64,000 nt of DNA from an uncultured Flavobacteriales bacterium (GTDB taxonomy: Bacteria; Bacteroidota; Bacteroidia; Flavobacteriales_E; Vicingaceae), in the NCBI GenBank assembly GCA_905479325.1, contig CAJQLW010000009.1:1-64000 (forward strand). The letters run 5' to 3'. This document shows positions 8,049-16,423 of the stretch, piece by piece. The notes beneath the pieces are model-generated. The model saw nothing but the letters and a program-made list of their open reading frames with translations, was not told where the DNA came from and ran no database searches. The position numbers and the translations under genes are program-made. The number at the start of each line of letters is the position of its first letter. The stretch's first letter is position 1.

Positions 8049-9376
8049 AACTTAATACCACAGATTAAAATATCGTCTATCTGTTCTTCGTTTTTCATCC
8101 ACTCTTGAATAGTGTGTTTCACTGCCTTATTTTGTTCCATCATTGGTAAATGAGAAATGCTTCTTAGCATATCAGCTACGTTTCGGGTCATGAATTTCTT
8201 TCCATTTGGACCTCCAAATTGATCGGGATATCCATCAGAGAATAAATAGATAGAATCTCCTGGTAGAATGTTGATTCGCGAAGTTGCAAACTCTTTTTCT
8301 CTTCTTGAGATGCCGCCAATTGAAAACTTGGAGCCTTTAAAAATTTTTAATTCCCCTTGTCGAACCAGATATAAAGGGCGCATTGCGCCGGCAAATTCTA
8401 GTTTATTTTGCTCAAAGTCTATGTTTATAAGGCCAAGCTCCATACCATCTTTGCTATTTTTTCCATTTAAGCTGTTTTGGTTTAAAGCTATTTTTACCCT
8501 TTTATCTAATTCTCTTAAAATTAAACCTGGATCATTAGTTTTTTGTTGAGTAACTATTTCATTTAATTGAGTATAACCAATAATTGACATAAAGGCACCC
8601 GGTACTCCATGTCCAGTGCAATCAATTACGGCGAACAAAGGCTTGTCTTTTACTTTTTCATACCAATAAAAGTCACCACTAACCACATCCTTAGGTTCAT
8701 AGTAAATAAAGGAATCAATAAAAGCCTCTTTTAACCGTTGCATCGGTGGTAAAATTGATGCTTGAATACGTTTAGCATATTGTATACTCTCGTTGATTTC
8801 CCTACTGTTAATTCCTACTATTTCTTTTTCTCGCAGCAGCGCCTCAGTTCGCTCTTCCACCTTTAACTCTAAAGTTTCGTTTAGTTGATGAAGTTCTTGG
8901 TTGGCTAAATCTAAATCAGCAAGACTTTTAAAAAGTGCTTGTTCAAATTTTTTCTTTTCAGTAATGTCCCTAATTATTCCTTGATATGATTTTATACTTT
9001 TGTCTTCGTTGTACAATATTTTGGAACTGAGGAGGCAGTTTACCAATGTTTTGCTATCTTTTTTCTTTAAAACTAACTCGTAGTCGGTAACTTGTCCATC
9101 TCTTTCTAAAGCCTCTCGTAGTAAATGTCTATCGGTGGGATTTACATAAAGATCTGTTACACTCAAGCTGGTTAACTCCTTCTCATCATACCCAAATAGT
9201 GCTAACCCAGCAGGATTAAAATCGATAAAATCTCCTTTTGGTGTAGAAATGTAGATTGCATCTTTAGATCGGGTAAAAAGTTGACAATAGCGTTCTTCAC
9301 TTTTTCTAATTTCTCTTTCAAATCTTTTTCTTTCAATAGAATAGGTTATGGCCCTAAAAAGGGTTTCGCTACTCAC
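8045..9376 (-). CDS. PAS domain - SpoIIE-type PP2C phosphatase (truncated regulator)
   Basis: 443 residues from a GTG start. A PAS domain (RYCQLFTRSKDAIYISTPKG to about residue 145, closing with GIIRDITEKKK) is followed by a coiled coil (ALFKSLADLDLANQELHQLNE) and a SpoIIE phosphatase domain with DFYWYEK, DCTGHGVPGAF and DSIYLFSDGYPDQFGG. The aspartates of those motifs are the metal ligands. Such proteins dephosphorylate anti-sigma factor antagonists in partner-switching regulation. The frame continues upstream through a TGA at 9461-9463 into a receiver domain, so the original protein was longer (552 codons). It overlaps the end of hpt-adk on the other strand by 4 bp. Confidence 0.85.
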   Translation of the reverse strand: MSSETLFRAITYSIERKRFEREIRKSEERYCQLFTRSKDAIYISTPKGDFIDFNPAGLALFGYDEKELTSLSVTDLYVNPTDRHLLREALERDGQVTDYELVLKKKDSKTLVNCLLSSKILYNEDKSIKSYQGIIRDITEKKKFEQALFKSLADLDLANQELHQLNETLELKVEERTEALLREKEIVGINSREINESIQYAKRIQASILPPMQRLKEAFIDSFIYYEPKDVVSGDFYWYEKVKDKPLFAVIDCTGHGVPGAFMSIIGYTQLNEIVTQQKTNDPGLILRELDKRVKIALNQNSLNGKNSKDGMELGLINIDFEQNKLEFAGAMRPLYLVRQGELKIFKGSKFSIGGISRREKEFATSRINILPGDSIYLFSDGYPDQFGGPNGKKFMTRNVADMLRSISHLPMMEQNKAVKHTIQEWMKNEEQIDDILICGIKF

Positions 9377-9460
9377 ATTTTCTTTCGGTATATAGTCTTG
9401 AGCTCCATTTTTTACCGCTTCTGCGGCAATGGCAGTGTCGTTTACTTCTGTTAATACAAT

Positions 9461-9703
9461 TCAAGGGGTAGCTGAGAACTTAGAAAAGAAGGACGTGTAA
9501 GAATGCATCCCATATCCATCTGATAAGAAAAGGTTCAGCAACACGATGTCTATGGACTCGTTGTGCAAGATCTCATGACTTTCAGACAAGTTGCTACAAT
9601 AGTGAATGTCAATGTCGAGGGTGGAAATTTCTCCTAAATAATCAGCCACTTTCATGGCCTCTGATTCAACTTTTTCTACTAATAGTACGTTAACTATCTC
9701 CAA
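9461..9703 (-). pseudogene. Receiver-domain fragment cut off from the PAS-SpoIIE gene by TGA
   Basis: 80 residues in the same frame as the phosphatase gene below. It starts at a TTG at 9703, immediately after an in-frame TGA, and stops at TGA 9461-9463 after SKFSATP. Reading past the stop gives IVLTEVND, then AVKNGAQDYIPKENV, the standard second half of a CheY-like receiver. The phosphoacceptor position reads IVLLNLFLSDG, with Asn where Asp is expected, so the domain could not be phosphorylated normally even if read through. Both features point to a decaying or pseudo-receiver input domain. Confidence 0.7.
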
Positions 9704-9881
9704 TCAGATGTGTTTTTTTGGTTGTTCTAAAGTTAACAATGAAATTTCAACTTAGTAAGAATTTTTCGACAAACTGTGGAATTAAATATGTCTTAAATAA
9801 GTCAACTTTTTGGAATATTTTGTAAAAATAGAATTGGGTGAAACTTGAAATCACAGAGCTTTTAATTCCTCGTAGATTCAA

Positions 9882-9889
9882 TACCTTTG
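9882..9889 (+). promoter_or_regulatory. -7 promoter element of obgE
   Basis: TACCTTTG matches TAnnTTTG, with 13 bases to the obgE ATG at 9903, implying a very short leader. The rest of the 9704-9902 spacer shows nothing else. Confidence 0.4.
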
Positions 9890-9902
9890 CAAAAAAATAA
9901 AC

Positions 9903-10901
9903 ATGGCCAATAGCAACTTTATTGATTACGTAAAAATTTGTTGCAGATCTGGAAGAGGCGGATCGGGTTCGCACCACTTAAGAAGAGATCGATTGACCGC
10001 AAAAGGCGGACCAGATGGCGGAGATGGAGGAAGAGGTGGCCATATAATTGTAAAAGGTAACAAACAATTATGGACTCTTTTGCATTTAAAATACAAAAAG
10101 CACGTTATTGCCCAGCCGGGAGAGAATGGTGGCGACAGTAATAGTACCGGAAAAGAAGGAGACGATCAGATTGTTGAAGTTCCAATTGGCACCATAGCAA
10201 AAGATGCAGAAACTGGAGAAGTGCTTTTTGAGATAATGGAAGACGGAGAAGAGCAAATTATTGTGAAAGGAGGAAGAGGCGGATTGGGAAACTCCCATTT
10301 CAAATCGTCAACCAATCAAACTCCCCGTTATGCTCAAACTGGAGAAGACGGACGAGAAGAGTGGAAAATTTTGGAACTTAAAGTACTCGCAGATGTTGGT
10401 TTAGTTGGTTTTCCAAACGCTGGTAAATCAACCTTGCTTTCAGTAGTTTCTGCTGCCAAACCTGAAATTGCGAACTATGCTTTCACCACCTTAACGCCAA
10501 ACTTAGGAATTGTACCTTACCGCGACCATCGTTCATTTGTAATGGCTGATATTCCTGGGATTATTGAGGGAGCACATCAAGGAAAGGGGTTGGGGCTTCG
10601 CTTTTTGCGACATATAGAACGAAACGCCGTATTGTTGTTTTTAGTTCCTGCAGACAGTGATGATATTGTAAAAGAATATCAAATATTACTCAACGAGTTA
10701 CAAGAGCATAATCCAGAACTTTTAGATAAGAATAGAATTCTCGCAATATCAAAGTCTGATATGTTAGATCTTGAGCTACAGAAAGAGATTCAAAAGGAGA
10801 TTGCTCCTCAAGAATGTATTTTCATTTCTTCGGTTGCTCAAGAAAACATTATGGAGTTAAAGGATTTGCTCTGGCAAAAGATAAACGAATCGAATGGTTG
10901 A
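9903..10901 (+). CDS. obgE: GTPase Obg
   Basis: 332-residue ribosome-assembly GTPase. The N-terminal Obg fold is rich in glycine ([39 protein letters not shown]). The G domain starts near residue 160: G1 is GFPNAGKST (about 169), G2/switch [13 protein letters not shown]3 DIPGIIEGA, and G4 reads SKSD where NKxD is typical. The short OCT tail of some homologues is absent. Obg acts in late 50S assembly and stress control. It overlaps the next gene by 8 bp, so the three genes 9903-11821 look like one transcript. Confidence 0.96.
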   Translation: MANSNFIDYVKICCRSGRGGSGSHHLRRDRLTAKGGPDGGDGGRGGHIIVKGNKQLWTLLHLKYKKHVIAQPGENGGDSNSTGKEGDDQIVEVPIGTIAKDAETGEVLFEIMEDGEEQIIVKGGRGGLGNSHFKSSTNQTPRYAQTGEDGREEWKILELKVLADVGLVGFPNAGKSTLLSVVSAAKPEIANYAFTTLTPNLGIVPYRDHRSFVMADIPGIIEGAHQGKGLGLRFLRHIERNAVLLFLVPADSDDIVKEYQILLNELQEHNPELLDKNRILAISKSDMLDLELQKEIQKEIAPQECIFISSVAQENIMELKDLLWQKINESNG

Positions 10902-11457
10902 GTTTCTGGAACAGTGGGATCGTGAATTATTTCTTTTTCTGAATGGTTTCCATTCAGAAAGTTTAGATTTTATCATGTGGCACGTTTCAGGCAAGTTGCA
11001 ATGGCTTCCGTTTTATGTAATTCTTTTAGTTATACTTATTAAAAAATATAACAAATCCGTTTGGGTTGTACTTATAGCAACAGCTTTGGCAGTGACTCTT
11101 GCGGATCAATTTTCGGTAAAATTATTTAAGGAAGTTTTTGAGCGTTGGAGACCTTGTCATAATTTGGATTTAAAGGAAGTAGTTCATTTGGTGAATGGGA
11201 AATGCGGCGGTCGTTTTGGCTTTGTTTCTAGCCATGCTGCTAACTCCTTTGCAACAGCAGGTTTACTTGGCTTATTTTTAAATCGAAAAGCATTTGTGTT
11301 TTTAGTGTCTTGGGCTGCTTTAGTGGCTTACAGTAGAGTGTATTTAGGCGTACATTATCCTGCAGATATTCTAGGTGGGGCAATTTTAGGATTATTTATT
11401 GCCTTTTTGGTTTTTAGAATTGCATCTCCAATTATGAAACATTTTCATCATGCTTAA
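10894..11457 (+). CDS. PAP2-family membrane phosphatase
   Basis: 187 residues with about five hydrophobic segments. The three PAP2 phosphatase motifs are present: KEVFERWRP (motif 1), SSHAANSFA with its His in place of PSGH (motif 2), and [16 protein letters not shown] with the catalytic His (motif 3). It probably removes phosphate from a lipid pyrophosphate or phosphatidate at the inner membrane; undecaprenyl pyrophosphate recycling is the commonest role of such small proteins. It overlaps obgE and the fluoride channel gene by 8 bp each. Confidence 0.88.
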   Translation: MVEFLEQWDRELFLFLNGFHSESLDFIMWHVSGKLQWLPFYVILLVILIKKYNKSVWVVLIATALAVTLADQFSVKLFKEVFERWRPCHNLDLKEVVHLVNGKCGGRFGFVSSHAANSFATAGLLGLFLNRKAFVFLVSWAALVAYSRVYLGVHYPADILGGAILGLFIAFLVFRIASPIMKHFHHA

Positions 11458-11821
11458 GAGTTTATTGCTATTGTTTGTTGGAGGAGGATTAGGAGCGATG
11501 CTTCGTTTTTTAATTGGCAAATACTCGCTTCAGCTTTTTGAAACTAATTTTCCAATCGGCACCTTGGTTGCCAATTTAGTTGCTTGTATTTTGGTTGGTT
11601 TATTTGTGTATCAATTTAATTTACGATTGGATGTAAGCCAACAAGCGTTGTACCTGTTTTTAGTGATTGGTTTTTGTGGTGGCTTAAGTACTTTTTCCAC
11701 CTTTAGCATTGAAACTTTCGAATTAATTAAGCAAGGTAACATTGTTTTTGCAATTTTAAACGTAGCAATTAGCGTTGGTGCAGGAATTGCTTCGATGACC
11801 ATGCTCTTCAAACAACACTAA
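11450..11821 (+). CDS. crcB: Fluoride ion channel
   Basis: 123 residues with four membrane segments, the size of CrcB/Fluc. Signatures are GGGLGAMLRFLIGKY at the N terminus, GTLVANLVACILVG, and GFCGGLSTFSTFSIE, the motif that lines the fluoride pore and the central sodium site. The family works as a dual-topology dimer exporting fluoride. No fluoride riboswitch was recognised upstream, because the gene is embedded in the obgE operon and overlaps the PAP2 gene by 8 bp. Confidence 0.93.
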   Translation: MLKSLLLLFVGGGLGAMLRFLIGKYSLQLFETNFPIGTLVANLVACILVGLFVYQFNLRLDVSQQALYLFLVIGFCGGLSTFSTFSIETFELIKQGNIVFAILNVAISVGAGIASMTMLFKQH

Positions 11822-11822
11822 A

Positions 11823-13421
11823 ATGAGTTATCGATTTGTACTTACCTTTTTATTTTGTGCTTACCTTCAAGTTGCTGCACAAGAAATAAAACAACCAAAA
11901 CTAATTGTGGGAATAGTTGTAGACCAAATGAAGTACGATTATTTAACACGATTTTATCAAGATTTTGGAGATGATGGCTTTAAACGATTAATGAGAGGCG
12001 GGTTGAATTGTAAAAATGTTCACTACACGTATAAGCCAACCTATACAGGTCCTGGACATGCAACCATATTTACAGGAACTTCGCCTTCTGTGCACGGTAT
12101 TGTTGGTAACAACTGGTATGATAGAAATACTCGAAAGTCAGTTTATTGTGTTGAAATAGAGGGCGATTTTGCTCCTGCATTCAGTCCAAAACGACTTTTG
12201 GTAGAAACGTTTGCTGACGGATTAAAGCAATTTTCAAATTTTCAATCGAAGAGTTATGGGATTTCATTGAAAGATCGAGGAGCGATTTTACCTGCAGGTC
12301 ACTTAGCAGATGGAGCTTACTGGTTTGATGGTGAAAAAGGGAAGTGGGTATCTGATGTGTTTTATCCAAATTTTAATGCATCTTGGTTGTCAGAATTTAA
12401 TGCCTTAGATTTTTCTGAATTATACTTAGTAAAAGGCTGGACGCTTTCAAAATCTATAAACGATTACACAGAAAGTATTCCAGACTTAAACAATTACGAA
12501 TATCCATTAACATCTAAATCTAAAACAGTATTTCCTTACAATTTAGTAAAAGCTAAAAAGGATTCAGACTGGGGAATCTTAAAAAAGGTGCCACAAGGAA
12601 ACCAAATGAGTACTGATTTATTTAAAGTTTTAGTCGAGAAGGAGGCCATTGGGAAAGGTAAGCATACAGATTTCGTTTCACTAAGTTTTTCGGCTACCGA
12701 TTATGTTGGACACAGATTTGGTGTGCAATCGGTTGAGGTGCAGGATACCTATGTAAAATTAGATGAAACAATTGCTGACTTACTGACATTTCTTGATTTG
12801 CAAGTTGGCGAGGGAGAGTATACTGTGTTTTTAACTTCAGATCATGGTGCCGGTATGCCAAGATCTTACTTGCAAGAAAAGGGAATTCCAAGTGGGGAAT
12901 TGAATCAACGGGAAATGAAGAGAAAGCTAATCGAGATTGCTAATGACGAGGGTTTGGCAGAAGCATGGATTGAGCAAGTAATGAATTTAAATGTTTATTT
13001 CAACGATAGTTTAAAGAATGCAGAATACGAGAATTATCAGCGGTTAAAATTAAAATGCTTGAATTGGCTAACTCAACAAGAGGGTATAGCCAAAGTAGTT
13101 GATTGTGAAAAAACTTCTGCAGCCAATGACCAACGAGAACAAATGACATTAAGAGGCTTTCATCCTCAAAGAAGTGGAGATTTAATTTTGATCGAAGAAG
13201 CGAACTGGTCAACTTATACTGACAAAGGCTCAACTCATGGGTCGCCCTATGAATATGATACACATGTACCTTTGTTATTTTATGGTTTCGGAATTTCAAA
13301 AGGAGAAGATGTGTCTGCTTACCCGGTTAGCTCAATTGTACCTAGCCTTTCGTTATTGTTTGGATTTCAGACCAATCAAGGGTGGCAATTAACTCCAATT
13401 CAGAAATTATTTAAACAATAA
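11823..13421 (+). CDS. PafA-type alkaline phosphatase superfamily protein
   Basis: 532 residues beginning with a signal peptide that ends near VAAQE, so exported to the periplasm. Alkaline phosphatase superfamily features: the first metal aspartate in IVGIVVDQMKYDY, the nucleophile Thr region TYTGPGHATIFTG, GNNWYDR, the substrate-binding LKDRGAIL (the Lys-x-Arg of PafA), SATDYVGHRFG and LTSDHGAGMP for metal binding, and STHGSPYEYDTHVPLLF near the end. It should hydrolyse phosphate monoesters, like phosphate-irrepressible PafA of Bacteroidota. It lies one base after crcB and is followed by a bidirectional terminator hairpin. Confidence 0.9.
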   Translation: MSYRFVLTFLFCAYLQVAAQEIKQPKLIVGIVVDQMKYDYLTRFYQDFGDDGFKRLMRGGLNCKNVHYTYKPTYTGPGHATIFTGTSPSVHGIVGNNWYDRNTRKSVYCVEIEGDFAPAFSPKRLLVETFADGLKQFSNFQSKSYGISLKDRGAILPAGHLADGAYWFDGEKGKWVSDVFYPNFNASWLSEFNALDFSELYLVKGWTLSKSINDYTESIPDLNNYEYPLTSKSKTVFPYNLVKAKKDSDWGILKKVPQGNQMSTDLFKVLVEKEAIGKGKHTDFVSLSFSATDYVGHRFGVQSVEVQDTYVKLDETIADLLTFLDLQVGEGEYTVFLTSDHGAGMPRSYLQEKGIPSGELNQREMKRKLIEIANDEGLAEAWIEQVMNLNVYFNDSLKNAEYENYQRLKLKCLNWLTQQEGIAKVVDCEKTSAANDQREQMTLRGFHPQRSGDLILIEEANWSTYTDKGSTHGSPYEYDTHVPLLFYGFGISKGEDVSAYPVSSIVPSLSLLFGFQTNQGWQLTPIQKLFKQ

Positions 13422-13425
13422 AAAA

Positions 13426-13453
13426 ACCCTTGAGGCTTTATAACCTTAAGGGT
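13426..13453. terminator. Hairpin terminator after the PafA-like gene
   Basis: A 10-bp stem (13426-13435 with 13444-13453, one G-U pair) lies 4 bases after the stop codon. On the minus side it is followed by seven T residues; on the plus side the T-run is weaker. It lies just outside the IS left end. Confidence 0.55.
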
Positions 13454-13525
13454 GCAAAATGGATTTTTATATTACCTCGACAAATTCGAACCATTATTTA
13501 AGTTGAAAAATTTATAACTTAGAAA

Positions 13526-13831
13526 ATGGAAATTATGAAAAGAACAAGAAGAAAATTTAGCAATGAATTCAAAGCAAAAGTTGCTATTGAAGCGCTAAAA
13601 GAAAGGGAACCGCTTGCAAAGCTAGCCGTTCGTTTTGAAGTACACCAGAATCAAATAAGTCAGTGGAAGCGAGAATTTCTCGAAAATAGCAGTGCCGTAT
13701 TTGAAGGTAAAGCTGTAAAAACTGATAAGGTAGAAGCAGAAACTGAGAAGCTTTATACGAAAATTGGTAAGCTAGAAATGGAGCGTGACTTTTTAAAAAA
13801 AAGCTTAACCAAATTGGGGTATACGACGTGA
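13526..13831 (+). CDS. IS3-family transposase OrfA
   Basis: 101 residues. An N-terminal helix-turn-helix of the HTH_Tnp_1 kind (KRTRRKFSNEFKAKVAIEAL, then FEVHQNQISQWKREFLE) is followed by a leucine-zipper-like coiled coil (EAETEKLYTKIGKLEMERDFLKKSL). It binds the terminal repeats. It ends in a TGA that overlaps the GTG start of orfB by 4 bases (GTGA), the standard arrangement in which OrfAB is made by frameshifting. Confidence 0.92.
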   Translation: MEIMKRTRRKFSNEFKAKVAIEALKEREPLAKLAVRFEVHQNQISQWKREFLENSSAVFEGKAVKTDKVEAETEKLYTKIGKLEMERDFLKKSLTKLGYTT

Positions 13832-14641
13832 AAAAGAGTCTAGTTAGTAAAGATTCCGGTATTTCAATAAATCGTCAACTCTCGCTTCTAACCATTTCTA
13901 AAGGTGGATTTTATTACGTTAGAAAAGGAGAGTCTGTAGAAAATTTAGATAATGCGTTTAATGGATCAACACATTACAGAAGATCCAACGGCCGGTGTAT
14001 TAACCATGCAAGCAATGCTAGAGGAAAACGGGTATAAGGCAGGATACGAGCGGGTACGACGGCTTATGCGTTTAGCGGATATCGTTCCTATTTACCCAAG
14101 AAAACAGCTAACTGTGTTAGGAGAAAGAAAATACATACATCCTTATCTGCTTAAAAACTTGAATATTGAACGGTCCAATCAAGTATGGGAAATAGATATT
14201 ACCTATGTTCCGATGAAGGAAGGCTTCATGTATTTAACTGCCATAATAGATGTATTCAGTAGAAAAATTGTTTCCTGGGGACTATCTAATTCGTTAGATG
14301 CTGAATCTAGTTTGAGAGTAGTTAGAAGTGGCATTGAAATAAATGGGAAACCTGAAATATTGAATTCAGATCAAGGCTCTCAGTTCACTTGCTTAGAGTA
14401 CATCAATTTGCTCAAAAAAGAAAAAATACAAATCTCTATGGATGGCAAAGGACGAGCATTAGACAACATTTACATCGAACGTTTTTGGCGCTCAATAAAA
14501 TACCGCGACATCTATTTAAACCCTGCAGAAGACGGATTAGAGCTTTACAGAGGAATAGGTTTATGGATAAATAAATACAACAACAGAAAGCATCAAGGAA
14601 CAGGAGAAAAACCAGAAATTAAATACCAAAATGCGGCATAA
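13828..14641 (+). pseudogene. IS3-family transposase OrfB (DDE), frameshifted
   Basis: The frame starting at GTG 13828 gives KKSLVSKDSGISINRQLSLL and stays coding to about residue 40 (GESVENLD). The product continues one base out of phase from 13952 as MRLMDQHITEDPTAGVLTMQ, and the first frame reaches a stop at 14037. The catalytic half is complete: first Asp in WEIDITYVP, second in NSDQGSQFT, and Glu in DNIYIERFWRS, the DDE triad of rve integrases, ending with HQGTGEKPEIKYQ. The shift lies inside orfB, not at the programmed orfA/orfB junction, so the enzyme is probably dead. Confidence 0.85.
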
Positions 14642-14705
14642 AAATCAATTAAGAATCAATTAAGAATCAACTATTAGTGGTCTGGATAATCGAGGTATTA
14701 TAGTA

Positions 14706-15464
14706 TTGACGTCTGACATATTGTACTCTGCAGCGAGATTGCTATACTTATACGGCGAAATTGGGTATTACAATCGTTTATTGTTGAAGTTTGACGACTC
14801 ACTTGCTATGTTCGACAAAGCGCAATTGTATTCCAAAGGAAAAAGTGTTAGCTCCTATAATATAACATTGTCCAAAGTGATAGTTAATATTTATTTGAAG
14901 AATTACCACGTAGCCTTGCTTGATTGCCAAGATTTGTTGAAGGATGATTTAAAAGGATTTCGTTACGAAAAATCGGTTACAAACTTTTATTCAGCAATCG
15001 CTTATTTTGGTTTAAAACAATACAAAGAGGCTCAAACGGTTCTTTCTCAAAAAGCTGAAATTCAGAAAGATAAAGAAGGATGGAATGTTTGGATCAGAAT
15101 TATGCGTTTACTTTGTCAAGTAGAAATGCTAAAGCTCAATTTAATAGATTACGATATTGAGAGTTTTAGAAAATATTTAGAAAGAACCTCAAGGCAATAT
15201 GAAATTCGAGAACGAGATAAATTGATACTAAAAGTTCTATACGAATTAGATAAGCAGAATTATGATTTTAGCGAAACAGCAAAAGAGGTGGAGGATGAAC
15301 TAGAAAAACTCAAGTCAACCGACAAAAAATACGCTTGGAATCCAGATTCACCTGAATTGATTTTATTTCACGATTGGTTTGAAGCAAAACGCTTAAAAAA
15401 AGAATATCAACCTCATTTTGAAGTGTATCGTTCAGCGATGAGAAGTGAAGGAATGTCTGAATAA
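14706..15464 (+). CDS. TPR-like protein, 5' end removed by the IS
   Basis: 252 residues from a TTG at 14706, only 4 bases beyond the IS end. The sequence is all-helical, with TPR-like pairs such as YNITLSKVIVNIYLKNYHVALLDC and SVTNFYSAIAYFGLKQYKEAQTVL. There is no signal peptide or membrane segment, and the first residues start inside a helix. I infer that the IS cut off the front of a longer TPR protein and that what remains may be untranslated. Function unknown. The spacer to 15573 has a weak hairpin (15485-15508) between convergent genes. Confidence 0.6.
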   Translation: MTSDILYSAARLLYLYGEIGYYNRLLLKFDDSLAMFDKAQLYSKGKSVSSYNITLSKVIVNIYLKNYHVALLDCQDLLKDDLKGFRYEKSVTNFYSAIAYFGLKQYKEAQTVLSQKAEIQKDKEGWNVWIRIMRLLCQVEMLKLNLIDYDIESFRKYLERTSRQYEIRERDKLILKVLYELDKQNYDFSETAKEVEDELEKLKSTDKKYAWNPDSPELILFHDWFEAKRLKKEYQPHFEVYRSAMRSEGMSE

Positions 15465-15573
15465 GTTAGCTTTTTCATAAAAACAGCTTATCTAATCACC
15501 AATAAGCTAAGTTATCGTTAGCACGAGTAACTTCTAAAATGAGATTAGTATCAATATAATGCTTAACGAAGTC

Positions 15574-16257
15574 TTATTCGTTCAATAAGCCTTTTATGTC
15601 CTTATTATCTCCGTAAATTACCATAATGTCATCTTCCTCTAAAACTGTTTTTGGCGACGCCACACCTTGAACTGTATTTACTACTCGGTTTAATCCCAAT
15701 AGGTTCTTCTTTTCTTCACGCTTAATGGTAGTAAGTACAACTACGTTGTAGTGTTTTCGGAAGCCAACTTCTGCCAAGGTTTTACCTGCATATCTCTTGG
15801 GTACGTTTACTTCTACAATACTGTATTGGCTGCTCAATTCAAACGATTCTACAACTCCTTTTAAGGTTAATTTTTTCGCCCAGCGTTCGGCGGTTTCCTC
15901 TTCAGGGTGAACTACTTCGTCAACACCAATGGCTTCCAAAACGGTTTCGTGGAGTGGAGTTATAGCTCTTGAAATTAATCGCTTAACTTTTAAGTTTTTC
16001 AATACAGCGGTTGTCATTACATTGGCTCCTTGGTGTTCGCCAATTGCTACAATTACAACATCAGCATCTTTAAGTGGTAAACCTGATACGGTAAACTGGT
16101 CTGTAGAATCCATGCAAACAGTGTGTGAAATGGACTCTTTTAAGGCGTCAACCTTGTCCATGTCGTTGTCTACTCCTATTACTTCGTTACCTGCTTCGGT
16201 AAGTTTCTGAGCTAAGGAAGCTCCAAAGTTTCCTAATCCGAAAATGATGTATTTCAT
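15574..16257 (-). CDS. Potassium uptake regulatory subunit KtrA/TrkA (RCK domain)
   Basis: 227-residue cytoplasmic gating subunit. The RCK_N domain starts with IIFGLGNFGASLAQKL, the Rossmann NAD/ATP-binding loop, with an acidic residue ending strand 2 (VIGVDND). It continues through ADVVIVAIGEH to a TrkA_C domain from about residue 140 (SIVEVNVPKRYAGKTLAEVGFRKHYN). It forms an octameric ring controlling the channel subunit. The partner gene is 166 bp upstream on the same strand; that spacer (16258-16423) holds nothing I recognise. Confidence 0.92.
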   Translation of the reverse strand: MKYIIFGLGNFGASLAQKLTEAGNEVIGVDNDMDKVDALKESISHTVCMDSTDQFTVSGLPLKDADVVIVAIGEHQGANVMTTAVLKNLKVKRLISRAITPLHETVLEAIGVDEVVHPEEETAERWAKKLTLKGVVESFELSSQYSIVEVNVPKRYAGKTLAEVGFRKHYNVVVLTTIKREEKKNLLGLNRVVNTVQGVASPKTVLEEDDIMVIYGDNKDIKGLLNE

Positions 16258-16423
16258 ACTGCTAAATTAGAAAGTAAATTAAAATATGACGTGTTCTGCT
16301 GTACGATATTTTAGACGGATGAAAAGATTATTGATAAAGGCTGAACGGTTTATGATATTTGTGCCCTAAAAATCAGTAAACGAGACTTTTTCATCTTTTG
16401 TCCTTAGCTTTTATCTATAACTT

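Larger units (their letters stand above)
13468..14702 (+). mobile_element. IS3-family insertion sequence (about 1235 bp), transposase frameshifted
   Basis: Two overlapping transposase genes lie between imperfect terminal inverted repeats of about 30 bp. The left end begins TATATTACCTCGAC at 13468; the right end is TCGAGGTATTATA ending at 14702. The right limit is also where the old copy at 3880-4109 stops matching. I could not find a clean 3-4 bp target duplication, so the termini may be off by a few bases. The element lies directly upstream of a TPR gene that lacks its N terminus. The copy is probably immobile on its own because orfB carries a frameshift. Confidence 0.88.

Noticed and set aside
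3375-9463. TGA read as tryptophan (alternative code or recoding)
   Set aside because: The kinase TGA would fit Trp, but the TGA at 9461 falls where Ile/Val is expected, and many intact genes in the window end in TGA. Ordinary nonsense mutation explains both.
11450-11821. Fluoride riboswitch ahead of crcB
   Set aside because: crcB overlaps the upstream PAP2 gene, leaving no leader for a riboswitch.
13471-13497. Remnant of a minus-strand tRNA at the IS left end, followed by a terminator
   Set aside because: The sequence GGTTCGAATTTGTCGAGGTAA looks like a T arm and acceptor strand, but it pairs well with the right terminal repeat of the IS and with the end of the old copy at 4109, so it is an IS terminus.
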